A DNA stretch of 64,000 nt from Timema cristinae (lineage: Eukaryota > Arthropoda > Insecta > Phasmatodea > Timematidae): positions 1-64,000 of the forward strand of contig JBCFYV010000504.1 of NCBI GenBank assembly GCA_039000515.1, in the 5' to 3' direction. Below the pieces are notes generated by a model. It made no database searches, was not told where the DNA came from, and was given only the letters and a program-made list of their open reading frames with translations. Position 1 is the first letter of the stretch; every line of letters begins with the position of its first letter. Both the position numbers and the translations under genes were made by a program. Positions 36,050 to 49,559 of the stretch are shown here, piece by piece.

Positions 36050-37594
36050 CAATAGTATAATCTATCTTGATAGAGTATATATATGGACGAATAGGCTTAG
36101 AGTTTAAAAATGGCACCTACCAGTATTGAATTTGTAGCCCCCCTCCTCTAACGTAATAGTGAAGGTTACAAATACATATAGGAAGGAATAATGTGAATCA
36201 ATAGTGTTTTATTGAAAAGTTATTACGTTTGAAACAATTAAATACATATGTTTTGTTCGTTAGGGTCTCTGAAGTTTCTCTCCATAGTAATTTGGGATTG
36301 AAGTGTATTGAAAGTTATTAATATGTAACATAACGGACCAAAAATCATATGGGTTTGGTTCGATGGGTTGCGTGAGATCAGAATAATCTGACGACTAAAT
36401 ATAGTCAAGGCTATACCTATGAGCGGCCTGCTGTCAATGTTACCCAATATTACACGAGTTAATCAAATCAACTACTTGTCAGCAGTCAAGTTAAAAGACA
36501 GTGGGGCACAATCCCGTAAATAATCTAAGGAAACCCCAAACAATATAGCCAGATCCCACAGCGGGGGCAATATATAAAGAACATTACCCCAAATACATTT
36601 GAGTTCTAGGTCATTCGAGTCCTAAGCTTAAAGCACCCATACATAATTTTGTACAGTGGCAATTAAGGCTGTGCTTTAGTGAAAATATTTTTATTTCTTT
36701 TTTTTATGGTTGTGAGCCTTTTTAATAAGAATTAAAATATTTAAAAAGTAATAATAGAAGAAAAATTGTTGTGTATTTTTTGTTTAAAATTGTTATAATG
36801 CTTAATTTAACTTCATATACTAATTCGTTTACATGTTATTAAGAAATACAAGCAAAAGCCTTATTTTTTTTGTTGGATGTACGGATAGTATAGCACTTAT
36901 GGTAAACATATTTTAGACACGTCTGTACCATATTTCCAAAATTATTATAATTTTTTATTTATTAAATACTGAAAACGGATCGGCGACAGACTTTACCTCA
37001 TGTTTTACCAAAAAAAATTCCTATTATGACAACTACTTTGGATTTTGAAATTAAATTAACTCTCCTTATTTAGCAATAAATTAGGTTCATTTGACATTTT
37101 TAATACGAATCGTTACCTATCATATTTTCAAAAACTGGATAGGAATTGGCCCGAATTATGTGATTTTAAAAGAATAAAATCAGCCAAACCGGGCCGTACC
37201 GTTGAGAACCAAACACAGGTAGGAGTGACCGCTTGTGTTTTGATTGACAGGCCAGCGGGCGCCGGGGACATATGTGGGGGATGAAGATCATTAGCAGACT
37301 TTTCAAAACCTAGTGAGAAAAGTATTGAGGTACAAAAACCATACCAAGTGCTAATATTATGATATATTAGACTCATTCTTGCCATATCAGCTATGTTATT
37401 GTGTGAAAGGCGTACAGTCTCTTGATACCAGTATCCTTTGACATTGTTTAGTTTTATATTTTAGTTTGAGCGTAGGCTACCATTTATATCTGGATAAATA
37501 TAATTAGTATTTAATCAAGGCCGTAGCCAGCAAATAATTTCAGGGGTGGCCCATCCCCCAATTGATGGAGGCTGGACAAATTCTAAGTATTAAA

Positions 37595-37795
37595 ACTCAT
37601 CTAGAAGCATTTTTTATGGCAAATAAACACATAACTGCCATAGCTAGAAAAAATTCAAAATATTAAACACCTCTAGAAGCGCTTGAAGATATTTTTTATG
37701 GAAAGCCTAACACCATAGCTGCCGAAGGTAGAAAAAATCCACAATTATTAAAAAACATCTGGATGCTCTCTGAAGTGCTTTTTTGGTAACACAAG
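37595..37795. repeat. Tandem repeat, two full and one partial ~85-bp unit
   Basis: Units beginning TCTAGAAGC at about 37600 and 37672 and a diverged TCTGGATGC at 37759 share TTTTTTATGG, then CATAGCT or similar, GTAGAAAAAAT and TATTAAA in order. The preceding segment near 37530 contains AAGGCCGTAGCCAGCA, which looks like the end of a dispersed repeat. Confidence 0.7.
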
Positions 37796-39554
37796 CCCCC
37801 TAATTTGAACCTTGTCCATTAATTTTGGTATTGTTTTAAAACCATATAAAGCAATTATATTGTTCATAAAATTTCCCGACTATGGCCTTGATATTATCAA
37901 CCTTTTTATGTGAATTTATGTGTAAAAAATGTCTAAGCTCGTTCATTTCCAAGTAAAGTATGCAAAAGAAGAAAACCGATCCAGGTGATTTAAAGAGATG
38001 GTGAATCCATAAAAGAAGAAATCATAATTAACCGGAAATACAATTTTGAATCACTTAAAAGGTAACTGTAGTTTGAAATATTACCACTAATATTTGTATT
38101 TTGTGTTTGTTAATGTATATTTAGGCGTATTTTTATTTGTTTATCTTCTAACAAATTCTTCGAATATGCCAAAAATGTGCCAAAATATAGTTATGTTGAA
38201 AAATAAATTGTAAAAAAAAAGTACAGTCTTGTACATGAAAGGTGGCCGCGTTAAATTGGTCAAACTGGAAATGATAGAAGTTTTGTAATCGAGTGGTGTT
38301 GGCTACCAAAAGTTTAAAATAGTCCGTAGGATATACACAAAATTAAGGTGTTGATTGTATTATAATCTCATTTGTTTAAGTTATGGGTTAGTGATTATTA
38401 GCCCTATTCAGTTGCGTGCCGAGTATATTACACGTTTTTTGGTTTGGTAGTGAGGGGTGAGGTCTAGGTTTGAATTACCGACTTGTTGTTATCTACTAAA
38501 GCTTCTTTTAGGTAACAGTTTCCCTCGCTTCCTCTACACAAAACCCGGTACATTTCTTCTATATTATACTTTACTCTCGTTTATCCGATTTTAATAAACT
38601 AAATGCGGATAGCTTAGTTTGAATGGTAAGGCCGTTCTGTAATAAATACTAATACTATGTAAATTTTTTCTTGAAGATGCGAATTGAAGGATTTACTACC
38701 GAATGTGGAACATCTTCCTCGTTAGTGAAAATAACTATTTCAAATATGGAAAATATGGTAATGAAAATACCTTTCCACACTTTTCATAGAAAATATTGAA
38801 GGTTGATAGAACGCAGGAATCTTCACTAGGGTCACCGAATTATTGATATAATGCTTTTTCTAAACACGTCATTAAATTATATGAACACTCCAAATCATGT
38901 ACGTTAGGTCACTATAAACTATGAAAAGGAAATAGAAATGGGCTTGAAATTTACTCTGGTTTAATTTTTTGTGACAATTGTGATGGTAGGCAATGCTTTA
39001 CACTCAAAAAACTCGTAAAAAATTAAATTACTATTTGTTGGAGAAGAACACATGAACTCCTAAATAATTGAAAAATATTTATGAAGTTAACCTATAGATT
39101 TCTAGAGATCTAATTAAAATAAATCCATATAAGTATAAATCCAAAATAAATGAGAGAGGCATCCATTAGTTTTATTGGGGGTGGGAAGCTCCAAAATTCT
39201 TTTTAGAGACATCGTATTTTTTTTATATCAGACGATGCTATGGGTGGGAGCTTGGTTAAATCCCAGTGGCCCCCATGATGGAATTGTCTAGGAACACCAC
39301 TGGTTTAACGAAAGGGTAAATTTTGATGGACCAAGATTGATTGGAACAGGCATAATGGAGTAGGTGTCTAGATTAGTAATATATTTTTCAAAATACTAAA
39401 ATACAATTTAATTGTGTTCAAAAGAGTAAAAGCTCAAAGGTCTCTAGTTCAAGTCTTTGTATCCAGGTACGAAGCATAGTTATGAACTTGGTCATATTAA
39501 AATGATTTAGTTTATAAAAATGGGAAGTATCAAGTCTACTTCCTCACTAATCAA

Positions 39555-39695
39555 AGTGTTGGTGTTAGAGAGTTTGTACAAATGTTAGCTACACTTGGAT
39601 TGCTAACAAACCAGGGACGTCCTCATTAAGGATTGTTGGTGTTCGAGAGAGGTGGATACAATGTTAGCTACACTTGAATTGACAGCAGCCCTCAG
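39555..39695. repeat. Direct duplication, ~76 bp
   Basis: GTTGGTGTTAGAGAG ... ATGTTAGCTACACTTGGATTG (39557-39601) recurs as GTTGGTGTTCGAGAG ... ATGTTAGCTACACTTGAATTG (39634-39680). Confidence 0.75.
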
Positions 39696-40459
39696 TGAGC
39701 AGTTTTCTTTGTTGCTGTGTAATGTCCAAAACACAATACCAGGGTAATCACCTCTTTTACTTACTAATTTCAAGATAAAGTAATTGTAATCCTGAAATAA
39801 AATTTTATTTCAAATATATTTGATGAAATTTTTACTTTTTTTTTATAAAACTCGAACTCAAAAAAACTGTTTTCAATTTGTTTTCCCCACGGAATCGGAT
39901 ACGGTTTGATTGATTTGTTCACAACTTGATATCTATAAGATATGGTGCAATTCTCAACACGTTTATTTTTTTTTGACTTAGCCTTCAAATTAAGGATAGT
40001 TTACAAATGAGATACATTTTATGCATTTTTTTTCAAAACTGGATTTAAATTTTCTGATTAAAAATGCAAACCTAGGAATAATTTATCTCAACCCCCCAAA
40101 TAACTAAAGTAGAGCTATTTGGTTTTTGGTCAGTAAAAATTTTGAAGTGTGATGGAGTGATTTTTCAAAAAACTTGAAAATATTTATAAAGAGTGTCGAT
40201 GATTAGTTCCAAATTGGTATCTTGGGAATGTCTTAACATGATAACATTGTATAAGTGACTTGTTTTTTGATCATTGTCAGTTGTGGGTGTTTATCATGAG
40301 TGCTTTTTAAAACTGGAGGAAAAAAATGGCTTTGACGATTTGGCATCTAAATAGGTATCTTGTACTTGTTTGAGATTAAAACAACACACTGCATGCTGGC
40401 AACAGATATATTAGCTTATATCAAGTAATATTTTGTCAATGAAGTGATTTTAACACTGT

Positions 40460-40625
40460 TTCTTGTAATTAATTGCGAGGTTATATATCACAAAGTAAAT
40501 TTTTATAGGACGGTGATTAATTATGTACTTGTAATAAATTAGTGAGAGATAGAGCTATGTAATATGTTGTCAGTAGGTGATATGCGTGTTATTTGTAGTT
40601 AATGGTGAGGGATATATACCAAAGT
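40460..40625. repeat. Degenerate ~75-bp repeats
   Basis: Three loose copies of CTTGTAATTAATTGCGAGG-ATATA at about 40465, 40530 and 40595, each followed by AAAGTA or similar. Confidence 0.45.
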
Positions 40626-41529
40626 ATATTTCAGGGTGGGCCCACTCACAGTAAAAGTTGGGATAAATCCCGGGAAATGTTCTTGAAAAATTTGACCAGC
40701 TTGGAATTTAAAGGCGGGACCACTATAATTAGTTTTTTGGGCGTACAATTTAAAACACTTGCCATGGAGAAAAAACTATTAAATATATTCTGGAAAAATA
40801 TTAAATAATATTATAGGTAAGGAAACTATAATTGCGTTTAGGGGTATCCAAATCTCAAAACAGTTCCTAGTAGGAGGATCACGCCAAAATTACTTGAAGG
40901 AGTCTAATTCAAAATATTACTGGACAAGGACCTTTCAAAAATTGGATTTCTTTAAGGGTATTCAATTTCACAAATATATATGTGTTGAGTCCCCGATCTC
41001 CTATTAATTGGAAGAAAAGTTCTTTTAAAAAATATTGTATACACCCCTACACAAATAAAGTTCAACCGCCCCCCCCCCCCCACTGGGTGAAGCACCTTTT
41101 GTAATGTATAGGCCTATGAATTACTACTGTTTATTTGCCTATCTCCACTTGTAGTTGAGCACACATCACACGTGCAATAATGGCCTTTTGATCCAAACCG
41201 TAATTTTTTACGATGAGGAATGTAGAGTAATATCGTGGAGTACCTCGTTTTTTGTATTGAGGAGAGAAAAGTCCTGTCTATGAGATGGATCGTGTAAAAG
41301 TCTCCCAACAGGGAGTTGGGTCAGGCATTTTTTTTATTCATGGACTCATCTTATAAATTTGTGTAGTACTGCAATATCTTGGTGGTAGTAAACCGAGTGG
41401 GGTTGGGGGCAAGAGGGGCCTCGTTCCCCTGAAAATTATCCAGCTGGAATAAATCCCCCCCCTAATATATTTTAAATCCTCTGAATACAATCGAATATGA
41501 AGTTGAAAGATCTTGCATAACCTCAAATA

Positions 41530-41935
41530 ACTTCTATATACATTCAATTATCAAAAGTTTTCCAGCGAAGACCGCTTCAAAGTTTCTAGAGGCATCTAAT
41601 TTTTCGAAAAAAAATTCCAAGCTGGAGCAGTCCTAAATATCTTTAGAAGACCTAAATTTTAAACATTTTTGGAGGAGAACTCCTTCAAATAGCTTTCAGG
41701 AGATCTAAATTTAAAAAGTAAATTGGTTGAGGGGACTATTATAAAATAGCTTTGGAGGTATCCAACTTTTAAATATATTTCGAAGGACGCTATCAAAATA
41801 GGTTCTGGAACATCCAAAGTTTCTAAATATTTTGTCGGGGGGGACTATTCTAAATATCTTTTAAAAAGAGTATAGTTTCAAAAAGTGGGGAAAGGACCAC
41901 TTCAAATTAAATCTATTTTCAGGGGAAGAATAAAC
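41530..41935. repeat. Minisatellite of ~60-bp units, about 6 copies
   Basis: Repeated pattern AAATAGCTTT(C/G)GGAG, then ATCTAAATTT or ATCCAACTTT, then AAATAT.TT and GGAGGACT or similar, at about 41565, 41630, 41690, 41745, 41805 and 41860. A related stretch occurs at 40840-40970. Confidence 0.7.
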
Positions 41936-42439
41936 GATAAGTGGAGTGTAGAGAGGTGGTGATTGCCTTCTTGGAATAAATTAGCCCTCTTTCTAGATGT
42001 AGTTCACACCTTCTGATATTCTAAATAGATTTTTAAATCATTCAATTAAAATATAATCCAGGTGAGAATCTTTCCAAATAAAGTATATATTTAATCAGGA
42101 GATAACAACTTTAATAGGGTACTTGTGTACATACCTTATCTGCTATTATTTTCGACAATAATTTTGGTTAACATTTTCGTGTAATTATGTATATGGTTTG
42201 GTGTATTTTCCCAACATTTAATTATTTTTAGTTGGTACTTAAACAGAAAGGGACATCTGTTTATTTAAGTTAGTAAAGCGCACTATTTTAATCGATTGGA
42301 TGTTATTATTAACGAATGACAGCGTGCACTGTAATGTGACTAAATTATATAGTGGGATAAAAGAAACACCTGTATACAAAATTAGAACATCCTGGGCTTT
42401 TGGTTAGCGGTTCTTTATTCGCTTTGTATTAAACTTTGT

Positions 42440-43145
42440 AGGTCCACTATTATCTGGATCCATCTCAACGTTTGTCTGCCAGTTGTTTTTTGTCGACAGT
42501 TGGCTGTCTATCACTTTGTGGTTCTATGTACGTATTTTTTCGTCGAGTAGGGAGCCATAGTTACCATGTCTATCAAATATTTGTTAACATTTTGTCGATC
42601 GTTGGTTCGTCTAGTACATGGGCCTACCCTTATCAACAAAACTTGGTCTAAGTATCCTTCGTTTAGATTATTGTCTGTCGATCACTTTGTTCACACGTAT
42701 CGACAAGTTTATTGTTGGATTAGTTTTATGCACCCAAATTGTCAACTATTTCGTGTGTATTCACTTTGTCCTCGTTGCATTGAGCTAGTCGACAGTGGTC
42801 TTATAGGGTCAGATAATTTACCCACCAATTCATTCCAAAGGATTTGTTATACTTTTGGTCGACCAAATTGGCTCCTTTATCACATGGTCCTACTACATCG
42901 ACCATGTGATCGACACTGTTTTGCATGACAGTCACTTGTCCTCGTCGACCACTTTTTTCCACACATGTTAACTGTGTGCATGTTGATCAGTTAGCTGGAG
43001 CCCCAATTGGTCGGCAGTTTGCATGTCAACTTTGTCCCCTAAGCATGAACTTGTCAACAGTTGTTCCAAATCGTGTCGGCCACATTTCATTAGCCTTCGA
43101 GATTTTTTTACAGCTTAACGACAGTTGTATGATGACCGTGTAAAC
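42440..43145. repeat. GTCGAC-centred degenerate repeats with open reading frames
   Basis: Words such as TGTCGACAGTTGG, TGTCGATCACTTTG, GTCAACAGTTG and GTCGACCACTTTT recur 15 or more times at irregular 30-50-bp spacing. Two overlapping plus-strand frames (42566-42928 and 42925-43143) stay open for 120 and 72 codons, probably because the repeat unit lacks stops, not because it codes. A short palindrome ATCACATGGTC ... GACCATGTGAT lies at 42879-42911. Confidence 0.55.
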
Positions 43146-46100
43146 AATATGAACCTGTTTCTAATTTTGTTTAACAAATACATCTATATTACTTAGGCCT
43201 AGTAAATTTAAATATATCATTGATGGCAATCAAGTCCTAGTTAATATAATTTTGTGGTCCCCCCCCCCACTAAAAAATATCAAGATCATTACACTTATTG
43301 TATTTGTTTAAATATCATATTTTAACAAAAAAGTGTTTATCTTAAATTAAAAAAAACCTTTAGTAATATATTTTTTATCCCCACATATTCCAAAAGGGGA
43401 TTTAATTTTTGTATATTAACTTGTTGGAGTATGTATTCATCCTTACACACCTCACAGTGAATTTGTTCTCTTTACATTAATAATGCATATATTTATTCGA
43501 GTTTCCTGGCTAGGCATGGGGAGGATTCCAGGTGGGGGTTGGGTGCAATCGTCCCATTCCTGATAAAAATAATCATAAATATTGAAAACTCAATACTTTA
43601 AAGTTGTATAAAGAATGACTGACTAACACCTTCCTCATCTTTTTCATAACGACCTAATCAAATTTAGGCAACATCTCTTTCAACTTAGCTCCTAGAGCAA
43701 GAAAGGAGATTAAAACTAAAATTTCCAATATTTATATTAAGTTTAGTATTGAAATACCCATTTTTTTTAATTAGTAAAACACTTTTGGACCTATGCTATC
43801 AGTTTATATTTATTACTTTTATTGTTTTTTTTTTTCTGACGGCTGACTTTGGTTTTATGTTATTTTTGTATTAATATTACAAATGGTTATCAAGCGTGTT
43901 CTTTCTTAAAGTTTAGTTATTATATTAATTGTTTAATTTAAACTAGTTTTTTTAAACTCGCAATGTTATATTTATAATATTATAAATTAAATCTTTATTA
44001 ATCAAAATTATTTAATTTTATACTTGAAGGAGCCTTGTGAAAAACCTATTCACCCCTACAAACTAGTCCTGGAACCACCCTGTGCTAGGAGTAGTTAAAA
44101 GTACTTTGTCCTTCTAAACGATAGCATTGTATTCCACAAACCCCCTGTCAAAACATTCCATGTATACTATCCACACGCTTTTCCTTACTTTTATTTTTAC
44201 TCAAAGCGGAGTTAGTTACGTAAGAGTGAGAGGGTAATGATACTGTTCCCTCTTTAGCCGGGCCGTCACGAGCACGACAAACGATATGTATTACATTATA
44301 TCGGATTATATGGTCCCTAGCAGCCTGTGTACATCGTTAAGGCCTGGAGTATTAAGTCACATAATTAAGGCGACTGATACTAATGAGAACGTCAAAATTC
44401 ACTACAAGAAGGTTCAAGCCATTTGTCCCTCTAAATGGGAACAATAAGCCCTTTTATTTAGGGTATCCGTGTTCTGCCTTGGATATAGGTATCCATATCG
44501 CTATCAAAAATTTAACATATGGGTAGACTCTGGATTCCAGGAATAACTAATATCCCACATAAAGAGGCGGCTTGCAGGGCAGTAAAATAAACAAAAACTT
44601 TTGGTTCCCTACCCACGCTACAATAGTAGTATAAAATAGACAAATAAACTATGGGTACAGGACACATAAAGAAGTCTATAGGTCCAACTTGGTAATCAAA
44701 TACTAATTGTCACTCCTGGCTAGTGAGTGGAGACGCTTCTTTGCTAAAACTCAGGATATTGATACATAATCAATTAACTCTATTATATATTATGTATTTT
44801 TAATACTCGTTAATAAGAAATTGGTACATTTTCATAGTAGGGGAGAATATAAGCCGCGTCCCATAAAAAGTAACACATATTAGCACACTCAATATTAATG
44901 CGATTATCGCTCCATGAATATCTTGCCCCAGTTAACTCATGCGGCACCTACATGAAGTCAGCAGAACTAGGCTTCATGACAAATTGATTGTGTTAAGACT
45001 GAGGGCCAGCAAAAAAAGCTAACAGAATTTTACGACTCGCTAGTATTCGGACAATAATTAACTTGCTGTAGGCAATCATAAAAACATTCAACTTCATTAT
45101 AAAAATACACACAGGGTGAGATAATACAGACAAAACGTTGATACTCATATTACAGGCTGGTTCCAATAGTCAGCGTTCAGGTCAACTACAACCTGGCCTT
45201 CGACTTAGTGCGCTCAGTAGCCTTGAGTTTCAACGATAGCGCAGAAAGTACACTCTGGAGACCTTTATAGTAAAAAGGAGGTAATTGGGTGGGTTCTGGA
45301 AGTGGCAGGGTGCTATGCTAAGATAGCCCAACGGCGTTACGGTCTGCCTCCATGCCATCTTAGAACCCACTCGAACGTAGAGCTAAAGTGAAGGCCCGTT
45401 GACACGATGTTAGTGTACTAATGCAAAGTTTATTTGTATTAGATTACTAACAATGTTAGTTTGTTGTCACGCATTTTCCTTACTTTAGTAGTGCTTTAAA
45501 AAACATGGCCTGAAAATGAAGAGTGGGATAACTGGTCTCTCTATTGGAGCCTTTTTTTATCACTCGTCTCATTTCTAAGTTCAGGTAATTTATACGCATA
45601 TACTAAATTATGCCTATGTGTTAGGAGTTAGTAAGGTGTGAATTTATAATAAATGTAGGGCGGCAATAAATTACATTTGCTTAGTAAACGCAATTTATCA
45701 TAATTAGTTTACCTATTTAATAAAAATTGTTTTATATCGCCAACATTAAAAAAGGTTAGTGATTAATGTGTCTCCTAGTGTTAGTTCCTTAAATACAATT
45801 AAAATATATTGAAAGTTGATCCCAATAATTATTAAATTATTTTACTTTATTTGTTAACTTATTTAGCATATATGTTAATTTAAATTAAATCAATTAAAGG
45901 TCAATAAATTCCTAATACAATCAAACTTGGTAGGGATTTTTAAAATAGGTCCAACCCAGTTTTTTCAACCCTGTTTTAAATGTTGGTATACATAAAAAAA
46001 ATATCTTGTTATAAATCATAGCTAGACCTAAAACATAAAAAAATAGGAGGCCTTAATTAATTTTTGGGCATTTTTTTAAATGGCCTAACGACGGTTTTTT

Positions 46101-49100
46101 AAAACCCTGTTTTAAATTGTTGGGTATACTGTTAACAAAATATTTTGTTAAATGCTAGCTTTGCTAGGCTAATTATTCCTAAAAATAATAATTCATTAAA
46201 TTGTAGATTGGTTTAAATTAGACTATTGGTTTGCTATAAGATAATAATATTATATTATGTATCTACTCAGAAGATTCCAAAACCATTACTAAAAGTGTTT
46301 GATGTGTTTGGTGATCATTTATAATTAATTTTTAAAATTATAAAGATTGATAAAGTGTCAAATATGGGATTGGAAAAACGACGAAGATTTCTGCGTGAAA
46401 ACCACCCGGCATTAATACCTTACTTGCGATAAGCGAATATTATGTTGCCGGAAACTAATCACACGGTACTACAAAGTTGTATTAATATTTTGTGATCGTA
46501 TTTAAAAAAATTACTCAGCCACATTGAGTGGTAGGAAATAATGGTTTGTTAAAAATTATGATAACATTTGTTTACCGATATTAAATAATATCTTCACAAC
46601 GAAACATTTGTAAAATTAGTAGGCCTAAATAATTTTATTTTTGGAAATTCTAGAGAAATATGACACCTGATATACTTTACAATACCCTTAGTGCATTATC
46701 CCTCCCATTCTTTTTTATAAATTCGGTGCTTAAAATTGCACAAAAACTCATTCTTTCATAACATTCCACAAATAAGTGTCCCCGCACAACCAAATTCTTC
46801 AGTTGCCGCCATTTTGGATTGTCTACTGCATTAGTAATAGTTGGAAGGTGACCACTTTTCAGTTTGCAAGTGGACTTGTCATGTTAGTAGCTTGCTTGTC
46901 TGTTTACAACGGTGCAAGCATGTGCGCGCGCAGCCAAATTAGTGTTCTTGCATTAGTCACTAACCATGTGTCAACGGGCCTTTAGGTTAGTAGAGAAGTA
47001 ACAGTTAGCCGACCGTCTAGTCGACACATTCAAAACAATTTCTATATCCAATATTTTCTGCTCGCACCACATACCAAAATTATTATCCCGACAGAGTCGA
47101 ATTAGGGAGGGGAGACAGGTTTCAGGCCAGTCAAACCATAAGGACACAGCACTCACCTGTCGCGCCAAGAGAGGCACAGGCGCTACGCGACAAGCAAGAG
47201 AAAGAGAAAGGCAATTGGATTCGTATGTGGTGCCCGGATCGCGCACCACAATTGGTTCTTTGACGTGCTGTGTTTCAAGCATAGTCTCATCTGAAATTTG
47301 CGCTCGTATGAGACATAACTTCGTACAATTTAAGGAAGTTTTGTTTGTGTCTTCAAAGTAGTTAGAGATATGTGTTTGACCCAGACCTATATCCAGGTCT
47401 CAATAGATCCTATATCAGCCTGCTTTTCATAGTTGTCTCCTTTCGTCTTACTCTGCCTAAAAAACCAACATACTAATTCTTACCACAGACGCGCGACACT
47501 TCTCGCTCCTCCACTTATAAATCATGAAATACAAGTATGATGTAAAGTTTGATTTGAAAGTATTATTAATAGCTAAAAAACATATTTTTCAAGTTTAAAA
47601 TTATAGATTTCCTATATTACTGTTTTCGATATTTTTTTCCCGATACCTTCAATAGTGTAGTATTGATACTTGTCTTTCTGATACCACATCGCTCTACATA
47701 TATGAGGGAGCATACCTCGTAACGAAAAGAACATATAATGAGTTCAGCTCATTCTGGCCTGGACATTTTTGCTTCCAAAGATTTCAGCTCAATAAGTGTA
47801 TCATATATAGCACATTCCACTGGGGATAAACTGTCTTGCAGACCTAAATGCAAATTTTCTCATGGTGAAAACGCCCATTCATTGGATAAAAGCTAATTCA
47901 ATATTCTATAGAGTGATCATAAAAAAAATATCAGCTACAATCGGAAAACCTTCATCGCAGAAGTTGTCAGGAGGGTGGTCTTCAAGTGAATGCACGAACA
48001 TTTGGAAATTTGGTAGAGCGATATGCATTCTGTTGCATTATTTGTTACTGGGAAATGGTATATTATTGGTTAATAAAGAAAAATCTTCTCAAGTCTGGGA
48101 TGGTATTCTGGGATATCCAAGCATGAAATCAGCCCACTGAGGAACTAGACTTTTCTTCATCCTTCTACGCACCACCGAATAAGTGATATTGATAAATTCA
48201 GTTTAAATCAAACTTTGCAGACTGCATATAATTTGTTGAAGGAAACACATGGTCCTCATCTACTTATTAAACTTTTGGTAGATGGGGCGCTTTGATGGCT
48301 GTAGTGATATTCGTTCACGTTGGCAAGGAAGTTGGGTTTTAAGTGTGCTGGTTTCGTGTTTGTTTATGACTATCAGCTGGACCACAGCCTGTGGTTTTAC
48401 AGCAGCTACTTCATTGGTACGATTTGAAAAGCTCCATGGTAGTGGATGATCATTGGGTTTTGTTGTCGATTTCGTGATTATTCATGGTTTCTGCTTCTTT
48501 TTCACGATTTTTTTCCTCAAGCTGTTGTTCTTTGTAAACGACTTGTATCATTTTTTACAATTTATTATTAAATATTTGATTCTCTTCGTCATCAGTTTCC
48601 AGTCGTTTGTTAACTTCTTCTACCGTATATCTACAGCAATCTAGAACTTTCTTTTGTCAGCTGCAATTGATGTTTAAACTTTTGCTTTTCAAATTGCTGT
48701 CATATGAACATTTTACTATGTAAAGGAGTCCTCAAATTTTGTGCTAGCAACACACTGTCAGGAGGTAAAGATCCTCTGTTACCAAATTCTTCGCTCATGT
48801 TTAGGAATTCTTTAAAAAAAATCAAAGTTTAAAACAAAATTCTAATATTAATAATAAATTACCACATATGGTGGCTAAAACACAAAATTATAGAGCCATA
48901 ATTTTTGGAAAATGGTTAGTAGTTTGCCTCGGTGAATTTATTTTCTATCTTATGAGACTACATTGATCTCCCAAAACGTTTAGGTTTTGACACCAATTGA
49001 TGTATATATAGGGTACAGGTCTCTGATATATCAAGTATCAAATATACAAAGTTATTATATTTGTTTTTTTTAGTGTGATTTTACTCAACATAGATATCAT

Positions 49101-49125
49101 ATTTGAAAATTGAAAAATGCACCTG
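43146..49125. other. AT-rich DNA without identified genes
   Basis: No recognisable gene. 44150-45400 and 46780-47500 are less AT-rich and hold frames of 69-103 codons (for example 46971-47282 minus and 47862-48140 plus) without motifs. One foldback structure is listed separately. Confidence 0.5.
45409..45451. repeat. Imperfect foldback, 19-bp arms
   Basis: GTTAGTGTACTAATGCAAA at 45409-45427 pairs with TTTGTATTAGATTACTAAC at 45433-45451 with three mismatches. Outer flanks TTGACACGAT and TTGTTGTCAC also partly match. May be the end of a small inverted-repeat transposon. Confidence 0.5.
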
Positions 49126-49129
49126 GAAT

Positions 49130-49192
49130 GGGAAGCGAACCCGGGATCTTGTGACTTAGTACGCCAATGCGCTGCGAACCACTGAGCTATCC
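49130..49192 (-). repeat. tRNA-derived SINE head, minus strand
   Basis: Read on minus: GGATAGCTCAGTGG (A-box region), a GTACTAA anticodon-loop-like heptamer, then CCCGGGTTCGCTTCCC (B-box region). The D-stem and anticodon stem have mismatches, so it is unlikely to be a working tRNA. It is homologous to the opposite-strand copy at 49479-49541. Confidence 0.72.
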
Positions 49193-49242
49193 AAGATTCA
49201 TATTGTACCCTGGGTAGTTCTTACTCATATTTTAAGAAATAG

Positions 49243-49430
49243 TCTGTGATGGACGTGCGTAAATCGTTGGCTACCCAAATGTCAGTGATCAATTAAGATC
49301 ACGAGCTATCAGATAACGCAGCACACCTTCGACTCGGTGGTTGTTAATTGCTGCTACTTGCACAATCATATTAATAAAAATATCACACATCTGGAGCCCG
49401 ACGTTTCTGCACGTCCATCATAGACTCTAC
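49243..49430. repeat. Inner arms of an inverted repeat linking two SINE heads
   Basis: GTCTGTGATGGACGTGC (49243-49259) is the near-perfect reverse complement of GCACGTCCATCATAGAC (49414-49430). With the flanking tRNA-like heads it makes one inverted structure from about 49130 to 49541 with a ~150-bp centre. Confidence 0.7.
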
Positions 49431-49478
49431 CTTAATTTATGTATGAAGAAATTGACCCTGGATACTGGTAGATTCCCT

Positions 49479-49541
49479 GGATACCTCAGTGGCTTAGAGC
49501 ATTCGCGTACTAAGCCAAATGCGTCCCGGGATTCGATTCCC
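49479..49541 (+). repeat. tRNA-derived SINE head, plus strand
   Basis: GGATACCTCAGTGGCTTAGA (A-box region), GTACTAA loop and CCCGGGATTCGATTCCCG (B-box region). It shares the loop heptamer and surrounding bases with the inverted copy at 49130-49192. Acceptor pairing in the standard tRNA frame is poor, favouring a SINE over a tRNA gene. Confidence 0.72.
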
Positions 49542-49559
49542 GTACTTAGGTATCATTTT

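Larger units (their letters stand above)
36050..41520. other. AT-rich DNA without genes
   Basis: No coding similarity seen on either strand. Open frames of 60-85 codons are scattered as expected by chance. Small tandem duplications are listed separately. The sequence style changes here: G and C runs become rare compared with 1-36 kb. Confidence 0.6.

Noticed and set aside
46971..47282. 103-codon minus-strand frame as a host gene
   Set aside because: No motif, no neighbouring exons and mixed composition; could not be supported.
49130..49541. Genuine tRNA genes
   Set aside because: A- and B-box regions are present, but stems have several mismatches and the inverted pairing points to SINE-derived repeats.
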